Below, piece by piece: positions 42,931 to 53,775 of a DNA stretch of 64,000 bases (positions within the stretch are counted from its first letter, which is position 1; each line of letters opens with the position of its first letter). The stretch covers positions 897,032-961,031 of the forward strand of contig JAACJM010000014.1 of NCBI GenBank assembly GCA_013368315.1, read 5' to 3'. Below the pieces are notes generated by a model. That model was not told the DNA's origin. It worked only from the letters and a program-made list of their open reading frames with translations, and ran no database searches. Source of the DNA: Tetrapyrgos nigripes. Taxonomy: Eukaryota; Basidiomycota; Agaricomycetes; Agaricales; Campanellaceae. Both the position numbers and the translations under genes were made by a program.

Positions 42931-45562
42931 ATGCCTCCTCATCGTAAAGCAAAGGCTGCTCGCCTTGCTTCCCTCAAGCTTGCATCAGCCAAAAACCCTT
43001 GTCACCCGCAACCTCCTGCCGAGAACAAACCCACTGAGCCAGAATTGGAACAAGCAGACTTGATTCCAGAGGCAGCCGCGATAGCAACACGATTTGCAGA
43101 GTTGGAGACTGGAACCCAGACACTGATGACGAAGACAGTGAGAACGAGTCAGAGCACAAACCCGTCACTGACCAACAGTTGACTATGCTTTGGACCAAGC
43201 TGCAAGAAGGCCATAATGCTTGGATTGCAGGAAAGGCAGCTCCAAAGAAATAGACTGGGAAGTCAGTACGCACTCAGCAGCGCCATGCCCAGGAGCGTAA
43301 CCATCTCAAGCAAGAAGGAAAACAAAAATTTATTTCCAAATTTTTCACCCCCACACCACAAAAGAAACCTGAGGGGCTAGTAGAGTGTCTAATGGAAGTG
43401 GATGGACCTAGTGACAAAGACGAAGATGGCAAGAAACTTCAAGAAGGCGAGGGTGACGAGGAACTTCAAGAAGATGAGGTGGTTTGGACCTGTGGGCCAA
43501 ACGAGTCAATGAATGAGGACGGAAGTATCACAACACAAGACTCACGGACAACAACAGACCTCACATTGACCACTGGCTCCCAATCTACTTCTTCAACATC
43601 TACCTCTTCCACCAGATCTCCTTCCCTTCATACTCCCTCCACAGACTCAGAGTTGACTCCTGCTGACCTGTATGCTCGTCTCGAGACTATCAGATACAGT
43701 GCGGATAAGCTGCTGAGTTTTGATAGAGCACTCAACTCCTTGACATTCCGAGATCATGATGCTTTGCAAAAAGCTCGAGAAGGCTTGAAGTGGGTAAGCA
43801 AGAGCCCAAAGATTGACATCCCTCTGCATGGTCAGTTATTCGCCATGCTTGCGGCCATTAATCTTTACCTGGACAACAAACATCCATGCACATGGACAAC
43901 AGCCTCAGTGTTAGCATCTACAGCAACTGGTCATGGAGAAGGTTACGCACGCAGTATCTGTAGCTGGATACATCTCTACCTCAGCCGAGCTGAGCTCCCT
44001 CTGCTCCACTATCCAAAATTCCAGCCAAAAATGCTTGATGACGAGGATTTTGCTCACCACTTGAAGGTCTACTTGATGGAGAAGGCTGCAACTCAGGAAG
44101 GAGGATATGTGTCAGGGAAGAATGTTGTTGAGTTTTTGCAGGAACTGGAAGTGAGGGCCTGGGTGGAAAGAAAACATCCAAACTCGAGGACGAACATCAG
44201 TCTTCGAACGGGTGAGCGATGGTTGAAGCAGTTGGAATGGCGTTTTGGCAAGAGAAAACGCAAACAATATGAGGATGGACATGAGTGTAAGGATGTGGTT
44301 GAGTATCAGGATGGATTCTGCAAGAGGTGGGGGGAGTACAAAAAACGCATGGTGCTGTATGGTCGTGATGGCCAAGTCGAAAGCATTCCCACTCCATTTC
44401 CAGTTCCACAGGGTCCTTACCACTTTCAAATCATTCCCATCACTCATGATGAATCGACCTTCTATGCAAATGACCGCCGAAAACAAGGATTCTATCATGA
44501 AGACATGTCTACAGCCCCTCAGCCGAAAGGAGAAGGCCCATCTGTGATGGTTTCAGAGTTCTTGACAACAGAATGGGGGAGGTTGACCATGAAAAATGTT
44601 GAGGATGAAGACGAGTATGTTCCAAACTGGCTCTATGATCTATGCATGTTTTTCTCAATGTGACTTGTGTCTTTTCAGTGAAGCCCATGTGCTTTTTGAA
44701 GCCAGGGCATCTCGAGAAGGTTATTTCACCAACGAGCACATGTTGAAGCAGGTTGAAAATGCCATTGACATCTTTGAGTCTCACACTGGCAATACGAAAA
44801 CGGCACTCTTCCTCTTCAATAATGCTATGACACATCAAGCACGGCCGGCAAATGCACTTTCTGCTCGGAAAATGGTCAAAAACCCACACCTGGAGTGGCC
44901 TGGCAAAGATGCACGCATGTGTAATGGTCAATTTCCCGACGGCTCTCCCCAAACATTCTATTTTCCCGACAATCATCCCACTTACCCCGGTCATTTCAAA
45001 GGGTCAGAAATCATCATCAAGGAACGAGGTCTCTGGCCAACAGATGGCTCATCCCTTTCAGCTTCGTGCTCAAAGACTTGTTTTGAGGACCACAGTAATA
45101 TGCATTGTTGCTGCCGGAAGGTGCTGTTTTACCAGCCTGATTTTGTGAATCAGAAGTCGGCAATCCAGGAGTATATCGAGTCTCGTGGTCATCTCTGTGA
45201 TTATTATCCGAAATATCACTGTGAGATGAACTACATTAAGCTGTCCTGGGGCCAAGGGAAATATGGATATCGCAGGTATCCTCGCTCGTCGGGAATGGCA
45301 GAGATGCAAGAAAATGTGAAGAAGTGCTTGGATGAGATACCACTTGTTGAGATCCGACAGTATGGGCTGATTACTTTCTGTTGTATGCATCTTGACATGT
45401 TCTCTCAATGATCTTAGGTTCGCAAATCGCGCTGCACGCTACATTCATGCATATTCTGAAGGTCTGACTGGTGCTCAAGCAGCTTGGGCTAACTGGCAAT
45501 ATCACGGACATTGCACATTACCACCGGAAATGATACGTGCTGCACGACAGGCCATCAATTAG
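42931..45562 (+). pseudogene. Tc1/IS630-type DDE transposase, decayed
   Basis: The start at 42,931 gives MPPHRKAKAARLASLK. A frame change near 43,105 leads to DWNPDTDDEDSENE, then a TAG near 43,250. From 43,392 a 423-residue frame continues: a helical DNA-binding region (NISLRTGERWLKQLEWRFGK) and the first catalytic Asp in ITHDESTFYAND. After an intron near 44,660, a second frame has LFLFNNAMTH, where relatives have FDNAPTH, and HCEMNYIKLSWGQ, where relatives have NFIEQCWG. The second and third catalytic residues are thus Asn and Lys. The last exon encodes RFANRAARYIHAY with a normal C-terminus at 45,562. The superfamily integrates at TA, matching the target duplication seen. The copy should be catalytically dead. 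Confidence 0.82.
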
Positions 45563-45690
45563 ACGTTTTCTACCCTAAGTACATGTCCCTCGTCTACTTT
45601 CCTTGCATCCTGTACCCTTCCTTCACAGCAAAAAGTTTTGTTTTTTTGGACCCCAACCTATGGTGTCTTACATAATCGCTTATATAATCT

Positions 45691-45715
45691 TGCATGTTCC
45701 TAGTGTCGCCTACCT
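45691..45715 (-). repeat. right terminal inverted repeat of Tc1-type element
   Basis: Ends ...TAGTGTCGCCTACCT at 45,715, followed by TA at 45,716-45,717. Confidence 0.9.
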
Positions 45716-45717
45716 TA

Positions 45718-47469
45718 TGAAATCTATGACTGAGAGATGCTGGCTATTATTGAGGCACTGAAGGATTGGCGGAGTTATCTGGAAGGACTACCACAGCCTT
45801 TTGAAATTATCACAGATCACTCCAATCTAGAGTTCTGGTGAACAGCACAGCAAGATGGGCCCTGTGGCTATCACGCTTTGACTTTCGACTAATCCATCGT
45901 TCAGGCAAAGTGAATACCCAAGCAGATGCCCTCTCTCACCTTTCCTCCCACCAAGTAACAGACTGAGAAGACAATCTGGAAACCACAGTACTCAGACCAG
46001 AACACTTTGTAAGGCTCGCCACTACTATGCTGGTCAACCCCCTAGAAGAACGAATTTGTCAGGCACTGGGAAGAGAAGTGGAGGTGTTAAAAGGACTAGA
46101 GCAGTTGAAGAAGGAAGGGTTGCAACGACTGGCCAATAGTTTACCTGAATGAGAAGAGGATAATGGATTGGTATACCACAAGGGGTGAGTCTATGTTCCC
46201 CTGAATGAAGAGCTGCAGAAGGAAATAGTAGAACAGTGCCATGACGAGCCATCAGCAGGACATCCAGGGCTACATGGGACACTCGATTTGGTAACCTCAC
46301 ACTTCTGGTGGCCCACCATTCCCTCTTTTGTAGAGAAGTATGTGGCCAGGAAGAAGCTGCAACGTCATCCACAAGCAGTAATCCAACCTTTGGACATACC
46401 CTTAGGACTCTGGGAAGAAGTTGGAGTCAACCTCATTACACAGCTACCATCCTCACAAGGTTATGACGCAATCCTGGTCTGCACTGACCTCTATGGAAAA
46501 CAAGTCCACACACCCTTCCCTGCACCTCTAATATCACTGCCACTGAAGTTGCTGACCTATACTACCAAGAAATCTTCTGCCTTCATGGCCTCCCACTTCA
46601 CTTTGTATCAGATCATGGTCCACAGTTTGCAGCACAAGCCATGTGCTCTCTGTTAGACCAACTCAGGATCAAGTCAAGCCTTTCCTCAGGCTACCGACCC
46701 CAGATGGACAGACAGAACAAGCCAACCAGGAAGTGGAGAAATATCTGTGCGTCTCTACACCAACTACAGGCAGGATGATTGGGTGGAGCACCTTCCTATG
46801 GCCAAATTTGTTCTGAACTCCCACACACACTCCACACATGACATGGCACCTTTTGAGGTGACTTATGGCTACCTTCCTCTGTTCAACATACTGGTGGGCC
46901 AGCACACAGGCATCCCAAATGTAGAAGACTGTCTCAAAATCCTAAGACAGGTTCGAAGAGATGCAGGATCAGCACTGCACCTGGCTAAGCACCATATGAA
47001 GGAAGGATATGAAAGAGGGAAACAGAACGGACATCATTTCAAGGTTGGGGACCATGTTTGGCTGAGTGCAGAAGACATCGACTTGAAACTTTCAAGTGAC
47101 AAGTTGGGGGACTGGCAGCTGGGACCATATGAGATTGTGGAGAAAATTGGAGATTTAGACTATTGGTTAGACCTCCCTGAAACTCTTAATCACCTGCACC
47201 CAGTATTCCATGTCGACAAACTCTATCCCTACAAGGGTAATTTTGTGAACAGGCTCTTACTGGAGGAGCCAGAGCCAGTATACCTTGAGGGGGGAGATGA
47301 GCCCGAGTACGAAGTGGACACCCTTTTGGATAGCAGGATATGATGGAGGCGACTGGAATACCTTGTCAAGTGGGAAGGATATGACAACAGTCACAACTCA
47401 TGGGAGCCAGTTGCAAATCTCAAAAATGCGAAGCGTAAGATCACAGCATTCCACAAGAAACACCCAGAG
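45718..47469 (+). pseudogene. gypsy RNase H, integrase and chromodomain
   Basis: RNase H resumes with [14 protein letters not shown] and [13 protein letters not shown]. The integrase zinc-binding and core region spans about 46,200-46,700 in broken frames (FWWPTIPSFVEK, LPSSQGYDAILVCTDLY). A 198-residue intact frame at 46,747-47,343 covers the end of the integrase (FVLNSHTHSTHDMAPFEVTY, DHVWLSAEDIDLKL, LHPVFHVDKLYPY). After one stop the chromodomain follows ([18 protein letters not shown]). Chromodomains direct such retroelements to marked chromatin. Confidence 0.87.
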
Positions 47470-47521
47470 GCAACAAAGACTTAGGATTCATCAAGGACAA
47501 TGAAGTGTAGGAGGGGGGTAA

Positions 47522-47921
47522 TGTCATGATGTCTATATTTGGTACTATTTATTTCTTCTTATCTCTGTATCCTCAGATCTTTACACCATATGACTCTTGT
47601 TCCACATGCTACACACCGGACCTTTCATTTCTCTGATACAGCTTTGATACAGCTTCTTTACAGCTTCCTTTACAGCTTTCTTTACAGCTTTCCTTACAGC
47701 CTCCCTTACAGCTTTACTTTTACATATATAAACCCTGTCCTGACACCTGGTTCCCCATCTCGACCTCTTTGTCGTTGGGACCAGGTGTGTATTCCCCTTT
47801 TCATTACTTCTTTCACCTTTACTGATGGGCACTGTAGTTCTAGTACTTACTGCTGTCTGTTAGTCGAGTCGAGCCCATAGCTCCTTGTTATCACTATCTA
47901 AGTGCTCGCCTCTTTGTGACA
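47522..47921 (+). repeat. probable 3' LTR of the chromovirus
   Basis: A purine-rich tract (GTAGGAGGGGGGTAA) ends immediately before TGTCATGATG. Four hundred bases later the sequence TTTGTGACA closes with TGACA, the inverse of the starting TGTCA. A TATA-like TTTACATATATAAACC lies at about 47,720. No 5' partner is in the window, so the right border is inferred. Confidence 0.55.
47640..47722. repeat. 12-bp tandem repeats inside the LTR
   Basis: About six imperfect units of TTTACAGCTTTC occur in a row just upstream of the putative TATA box, a plausible LTR enhancer array. Confidence 0.75.
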
Positions 47922-48240
47922 GAGTTTGAATGGTTGATTTGCTTCTTCTGCTGCATGAGTGAGGCTTGGTCTTCACTAGCAAGTGCACCCGCATTTGGCA
48001 GGTGGCAGGCAGCCATGTACAACGATCTCGCAGAGGACACCAATCTGCAGTACAAGATGGTTGGGCACCCAACTTTTGTGGAACAGCCAGAGAGCATGAT
48101 CTTGGCCAAGCGTGTTGAGGCATGGAGAGCAGACCAGTTGTCATGGATGAAGGAAATGGTAAGCTGGCTTTCAATGTGTTGGGTGAGACTTAAGCTGATA
48201 TTGGAGTTTTATAACTTGCAGGGCCTCAAGTTGGTGTATT
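47922..48240 (+). other. isolated coding-like fragment
   Basis: A frame through FGRWQAAMYNDLAEDTNLQY, GHPTFVEQPESM and VEAWRADQLSWMKEM has coding character and may be an exon of a larger, transposon-derived gene. I recognise no family, and no start or further exons could be placed. Confidence 0.3.
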
Positions 48241-48475
48241 TGGTAAGTGGTCATTTCTGAAACTTAAGTCTTGACATGGCTAACAACCTCAAAGGATGCT
48301 TAAGTTGCAGAGTACTTAAGTTTGGAACCTGGTTTGAGGCCCCCATGGACTGAAGTGATACCACTGGTAAGTGATCATTTCTGTGACTTAAGTCTTGATG
48401 TGGCTAACAACCTCAAAGCATGCTCAATTTGGAACCCAGCTTGAGGCCCCCATGGACTCAAGTCATACCAGGATT
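48241..48475 (+). repeat. tandem pair of about 124 bp rich in ACTTAAGT
   Basis: Units start TGGTAAGTG at 48,241 and 48,365. Both share GACTTAAGTCTTGA or AACTTAAGTCTTGA, TGGCTAACAACCTCAAAG, and the GAGGCCCCCATGGACT segment. Single ACTTAAG or ACTCAAG words continue to about 48,720, suggesting the subterminal zone of an unidentified element. Confidence 0.7.
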
Positions 48476-50908
48476 TTCTCTTATGTCAACTTCAGATTGG
48501 ACTTAAGTTCTTTTTTCAAGTTCTCAATGTGTGCTTATGATTGTAGTCATTGACTTCAAAATGCACTCAAGTTCTTACTCAAGTTGTGATTTGCATAGAA
48601 GTGAGCAGTAGTGTATAAATTGGTCAGATCCTCCATGTACAAGTAGATTAAGTTTAAACTTGAGGGAACTTGAGTGAAATGTCTGGAAATCAACTTTACT
48701 TAAGTTAAGTTAATATGGTTACAGGGAGCACCCATGTTGGAAGGTACTGGTCTGTCAGAGAGGCCAGGAGATGTCTAAACCCTGACCACTTGTGATTCTT
48801 ATACAGGTCATTGGTATGAGACATTTCAGAGGAGGCATAGAAAAGGAGGAGGGATGAGTCAGGGGCAAATGGGGGCAACTCATTCCTCCCACATCACCCC
48901 ATGCAAAGCAACAAAATTAATCACAAGGTCACATGAAAAAAGTGTGCTGACAGTTGTTTACACGTCACTGTGTGATCTTCAGAAATTCAGAAAAAGGGAT
49001 GCCTTCCTCCTGGTACCAACCACATTTGGAGATATACTGACAGTCAACATGCTCTTACTGTACTTTGGTTGACTACTTTTGGTATCCATAGGTACTAAAT
49101 GAGCTTTGGGCAAGGAAACAAGGGAGATAGTTGTGTTCTTAGAGGTTTCTTAGCTTGATTTAGCTGGATTTAACATATAAATTGCAGGTAAACCACCAGG
49201 TAAGTGCAAAGTAAGTCTGATTTAAGAAGCCAATAAATCTGATTTAATGACACAGTGGCCAGAGATGATGAGAACCCAGTGGTTGATTTATGATGCTGGA
49301 TTCACTCTCACTTAATGCTGAGCTGAACCAGGTTGCCTGTCAACCTCAGTTAACCCAAAACGGCTGTAGCCACCTACAGTTACCTTTTCAGATTCATTGC
49401 AGCTTATATAGTAGATGCACCAACCACTGACCAGGGAAAAGATGTTCTCACATAAGAAGCCATGCATAAAATGTAAGATCCAGCTTGTCCAATTTATAAC
49501 GGGCCTTCTTTGTGTTGCAGTAAAGTATTTCTCATACAAATGGGACGAAGAAAGTGACATGATGGAGCAAGCCACAATGATAATATATGTATGAAAAAAG
49601 ACCCCATCTACTTCTGCTGTGGATGGTGAGTCTGCTGCCTCTTTACCATTCTCCTTGGGTTGGAGGTGGTGTTGTAGGGGGTTCATTTACAGAGAGTGAT
49701 GAGTTGGGCCATCAGTCCTGTATCAATTTGATGGGTTGTTTGGGTAACAGAAAGCGTTAGAATGAGTATGGACAACAAAAGGGCAACACTTCACACCTTG
49801 CTAGATCTTGAGGGATGTCAACAACAGCAGTGAATAATTCAGTCAGTGCTGTACATGTATACAACCAATGCATGCAGACTCAGGTGCACCGCCATTGCCC
49901 GTATTACAGTGACAAACCAGTACAAACTGGAACTGAGCCAGCAAAGGGTAAGATCGAACTGGTAGCCTGGGATGAACCAGCTGATAGGCGAGTGTACCTG
50001 TATTTAGTATGATTCACTGTATTCCGTAAATATTCGCTTTTACAAGGACTTTTCACTGGGTCTCAGCAATCAGGTGGTCATTGTGATCTTAGTTTTTCGG
50101 AGTTGGGGATGCAGCTGAGGCCCGAGGTGGCACCAAGGATTTTCTTAGCAAACTGATGATTAGTTGGGCTCTGAATTAGTGCCTGGGAAGTTCCAGACCC
50201 GATTTGGTTCTGGCCAGAACCTAATTGGGATATTAGACAAATCATGATTATGCTTACCTCCCAATTTGGTTCTGTGACAAATACCGCTGACTGTCAGCTC
50301 TGAAGCACCATTTGGTAGCTAGAGAAACATCCAGATTAGCGGCCTTTTGCCCCCAAATGCTCCAGCGAGTTCTTGTGTCTTGTATAGCTAATAAATGTCA
50401 TTCTGACATCCCAAACCTAGCCATCCCTGCAATCCCTTTTGAGATATTTTTCCTTATTGAATAAAAGATGAATATTCTACTAGAAAAAGTTATGATACAT
50501 AGCTGAGAGTTATACGAAATCTCAGATGTTGAATATGATCCAAATTTCTTGATAGCTATGGCACTATGTTTGAGAGCCTGGGTTTAGATGTTATTATTTA
50601 AATCCAGAGGATTAGGATACTACTCTTGAATTGTAGGTATTTGAGCAATGAGTGAGTGTATTGAGCTTATGAATGCAAAGCTAGCTGCCAGACAATTATT
50701 ACAGAGTGTCATCTAAGGAGATAGGGGCTGGATAAGCCTTTCTATGCTCACTTTGAGCAGTATACATAAGATTGCAATACTGGATGGGCCGCAGGCACTG
50801 AAAAATTTCTGATATCCTTGGATTAATGCAACTGTGCAAAAAGGAACCTGCATGCAGGAAGTGCTGCAATGATAAAAAGCTGGAGGTAAAATGCAACAAG
50901 AATGTATC
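48476..50908. other. gene-poor AT-rich stretch
   Basis: I see no supportable gene. Short frames at 48,854-49,072, 49,312-49,686 and 49,815-50,012 lack motifs or splice context. Scattered ACTTAAGT words occur at the left end only. Confidence 0.5.
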
Positions 50909-50968
50909 AAACTCTTGCTCTCTCCAGGTACAAGCTCATGCCTTAACCACTAAGCCATTATACAATAA
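50909..50968 (-). repeat. tRNA-like sequence, probable SINE remnant
   Basis: The minus strand reads TGGCTTAGTGGTTAAGGCAT, a good RNA polymerase III A box in a tRNA-like context. About 30 bases later is GAGTTTGATAC, which looks like a B box (GGTTCGANTCC) with a CpG lost. The fold of a functional tRNA is not evident, so I favour a tRNA-derived retroposon fragment. Confidence 0.4.
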
Positions 50969-51280
50969 AGTAAGTTTCTCATCTAGTACTCAGATACCGC
51001 CCGGCCAATTTTTGAAAAAAGAAAATTCTTCCCAGGCATAGAATCAGAGCCATTAGTTGTTCTTTCCATGAAGATAGATCTTGCTTCAACTCGACCGTTC
51101 GACGTCCTCACTTCCACATAGTGCTGTGTTCCTTACAACGGAAGCCGAATTGTACACGTTATTACTGTTAGAGGATGCTGCATGAATACAGATGCATGAC
51201 TTGCATAGATGTAATTTTGGCTAGGGCAGGACATGGGGGCGTGTAGTATAGAATGAGATAGACCAAAACCCAAACATGAT

Positions 51281-51952
51281 TTACTTCAGAGGAATGCTGC
51301 AAGAAAGCGACGATCAACCATGGTGAACGAGTGAAGAACCAGACAGACTTACAATCGAGAGGAGTGCGTTGCACCGATACCCGGACGACCGTGCTTCACA
51401 GGTCTGTAAGAGCATGAAAATTCGCCAAGGTAATGACCGGTCATTTCAGGCTTAATTTCAACCGAGTTGAAAACCTGCGCAATAAACGTCAGAAAGAGTT
51501 CTGGCGACTGATCATAAGGCAGCGCACCTTTCCGTTGTAGATTCCAACCACACTTCCAATCATCTCGGGAACAATAATCATGTCGCGCAAGTGGGTCTTG
51601 ACAACGGCAGGCTTCTCGTTGGGGGGTGCTTCCTTCTTGGCCTTACGGAGCTTCTTGATGAGTCCCATAGGGCGACGCTTAAGACCACGCTGGAAACGTC
51701 TGCGCGCACGGGCATGGACAAGGTCGACAAACTAGTAAGGAAATCAGTGGTCTGAGCAGGTGGAAGAACCGACAAGACGCACATCTTCATTGCTCATGTC
51801 CAACAACTTGTCGAGTTCAACACCACGGTATGAGAACGTCCTGAACGTCCTCTTTTTCTTCATCTCGGCGGCGAGAGCGGGGTCGGTAACGTCAGCCTAC
51901 ATGCATTTTTCTTCAGCATCGGAGCACTACATGCAAAATGAGTACGCACCAT
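51281..51952 (-). CDS. RPS15: 40S ribosomal protein S15 (uS19)
   Basis: Five coding exons (51,952-51,950; 51,896-51,783; 51,731-51,528; 51,474-51,353; 51,296-51,281) splice in frame to 152 residues, the usual length. The first coding exon is the ATG alone. The protein reads [20 protein letters not shown], then [40 protein letters not shown] and [12 protein letters not shown], and ends FIPLK, all characteristic of uS19 in the head of the small subunit near the decoding centre. All four introns are GT-AG and about 51-56 bp. It faces the P2 gene across a 355-bp intergenic region, suggesting co-regulation of two ribosomal protein genes. Confidence 0.97.
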
Positions 51953-52307
51953 GGTGGTCTTGCTGTCTTGGAATTGGCAGTCTTGGATTACGGTATCGAA
52001 ACCAAAAAGCCACACTTTCCTTTTTCTGCAAACTGTACAGTAGTTGCTCGGCAATTTCCGACCGAGTCTGATAATTTTTTCAGGACTTTCTCTATCGGTG
52101 TCAACCAAAAACTCCTTCGGATAGAATCCACAGGTCTTCCCGTAGAGGATTAAAGGTGAGTTTGTTCGTCTGTTGCATCGTTCGACACTTATTCTTCTTT
52201 CGTAGTGATCCGTGGCTACCGTATCTTACTGAAACCTCCCTGCTCGAAATTCTCCAAAAGTGTGTTCACGCGTCGTCGTCTCTAATTGTCTTCTGACTGC
52301 CTGGTAG
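51953..52307. promoter_or_regulatory. bidirectional promoter of RPS15 and the P2 gene
   Basis: The 355 bp between the two start codons must contain both promoters and both leaders. Pyrimidine-rich stretches (TTCTTCTTTCGTAG) lie before the P2 start, and a possible leader intron ends in CTGGTAG directly before its ATG. No perfect TATA box is visible, as is common for ribosomal protein genes. Confidence 0.6.
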
Positions 52308-52704
52308 ATGAAACACATCGCTGCTTACCTTTTACTTCAAGTTGGTGGAAACTCTTCCCCTTCCGCTGCCGACATCAAGAAAGTTCTTGGTGCTGTTGGA
52401 ATTGAAGCCGATGATGAGCGTCTTGACAAGCTGATTTCTGAGCTTGAGGGCAAGAGTATCAACGAGCTTATTGCCGAAGGAAACTCCAAGCTTGCCTCTG
52501 TCCCGTCTGGTGGTGCTGTCGCTGCTTCTGGTTCTGGCGGAGGTCCCGCTCCTGCTGCTACCGCCGAGGAGGCCAAGGAAGAGAAGAAAGAGGAGGAGAA
52601 GGTTCGTAGTGCTTTGAACCTCATGCCTGGTATAATGCTGATCACTGCCATCCCTTGTGCAGGAGGAATCCGACGACGACATGGGCTTCGGTCTCTTCGA
52701 TTAG
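52308..52704 (+). CDS. RPP2: 60S acidic ribosomal protein P2
   Basis: Exons 52,308-52,601 and 52,663-52,704 join in phase 0 to 111 residues, the normal length. [20 protein letters not shown] starts the dimerisation domain. [20 protein letters not shown] and [11 protein letters not shown] follow, then the Ala/Gly hinge and charged KEEKKEEE stretch. The second exon supplies [12 protein letters not shown], the conserved C-terminus that recruits elongation factors to the ribosomal stalk. It is divergent from RPS15 and 156 bp ahead of the mitochondrial L28 gene, in the same direction. Confidence 0.97.
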
Positions 52705-52860
52705 TCGCACGTTGTACAAGTACTGTACCACTTCTATGTCTAGCTGTTGCAATGCGATGTATACGACTTGCACTGAGTTACAATGTTGTGATTGAAATAT
52801 GAGTTGTTTATTGTCACTGTGCGTCGCGTATGTGCTTCCCACGACATTTTTTCTGGTTCA

Positions 52861-53463
52861 ATGCACCCAACTCTGTCAACGCTCAAGGCGTTGATAACCT
52901 CACAGCCTTTCAAGAGGTCGCAATTGGGTCTCTTTCAAGGAAAGACAAAGCAGTACGGAAACAACGTCCCTTTCTCCAAGCACAAGACACGACGAACATG
53001 GCTTCCAAATGTACAGCGAAAAAGGTTGTTCTCTGACACCCTACAGAGATTCGTTCGAGTCAAGTTGACTACAAGGGCTTTGAGAACTATCAAAAAGGTG
53101 TGTCTCCATACTTACTTTTGGTAAATTTTTCTGACTGCTCGCCGTCAGAAATACGCTTCCATCGACAATTACTTGTTCCGCAATTCAGCATCGACAGTAT
53201 CTCATGAAGGCCTACGACTACGCCTAATGATGCGTGATGCAGTTGCTACCAGGCCGACCGCAGGAGAAACTCAGCGGCAATTCGAGAACCGGAAGGCAGA
53301 TGAGGTCAGGAGGGTGCAGACAAAGCAGGCACTGCGCGATCGCAAGGTTGAGGTGAACAGAGCTGTGAGCGCTAAGGGACCAACGCTAGAAGATGCTAGG
53401 AAAGCTAGGCTTGCAGCTGTTGAAGCATTGCGAGGGACGACGAGGTGCGCGCAGATTCTCTAG
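52861..53463 (+). CDS. mitochondrial large-subunit ribosomal protein bL28m
   Basis: Exons 52,861-53,097 and 53,149-53,463 join in phase 0 to 183 residues. The core has HKTRRTWLPNVQRKRLFSDT and TTRALRTIKK, diagnostic of bL28, followed by YASIDNYLF. The N-terminal 25 residues (MHPTLSTLKALITSQPFKRS) are basic with few acidic residues, as expected of a mitochondrial targeting sequence. The C-terminal part is a charged helical extension usual in mitochondrial versions. The ATG at 52,861 is preferred over the in-frame upstream start at 52,792 because it gives the targeting-like N-terminus. Confidence 0.85.
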
Positions 53464-53775
53464 TAATGTCCTAGGTTCTAAAGAAGTTTTTCTGCAGCTC
53501 TTCCGAGGCAATAAAACCAGGACAGGTTTTACTTTATCTCAAGCAGCAGCAGAAGGAACAGAAACGATTGCTTGGACAAAAATTCTTCAGTGTCCTGTGA
53601 CGGCCATCCTAATTTACAATGACTCTAGTCTTGACTTCCGTACCTTGTCGCAATTCCTTAATGTCATAATTTTGCAATCCACAGGGACCACACGTGTCGA
53701 CAGCACGACTCGACTCCTATCTCACATTTCCTTCTAACCTCCTCCATCTACGCCTATCCTCACTCTACCCAGTCC
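53464..53775. other. intergenic, promoter of the 572-aa protein gene
   Basis: No gene. The last 60 bases before 53,776 are CT-rich (CCTTCTAACCTCCTCCATC), typical of a fungal leader. Confidence 0.5.

Larger units (their letters stand above)
42489..45715 (+). mobile_element. Tc1/mariner/IS630-type element inserted in the chromovirus
   Basis: Inverted repeats AGGTAGGCGACACCAGGAAC (left) and its near-exact complement at 45,691-45,715 (one mismatch in 25) bound 3,227 bp. Removing the element and one TA restores the uninterrupted RNase H frame of the host retroelement (ACAAT-TA-TGAAATC). That defines a 2-bp TA target duplication, diagnostic of this superfamily. Between the ends is one spliced transposase gene. 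Confidence 0.92.
41593..47921 (+). mobile_element. Ty3/gypsy chromovirus remnant, 5'-truncated and interrupted
   Basis: In order, in shifting frames, are reverse transcriptase ([31 protein letters not shown], the YLDDIL catalytic box), RNase H (continuing at 45,718 with [14 protein letters not shown]), integrase (HFWWPTIPSFVEKYV) and a chromodomain ([17 protein letters not shown]). A purine-rich tract and an LTR-like end follow at 47,522. No gag, protease or 5' LTR is seen, and the reverse transcriptase starts abruptly. Frameshifts and stops are frequent, so the copy is dead. It is split at 42,487/45,716 by a DNA transposon. Confidence 0.85.

Noticed and set aside
51760..52153. Plus-strand frames of 71-103 residues
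   Set aside because: They lie antisense to RPS15 exons and its promoter. The RPS15 model is certain.
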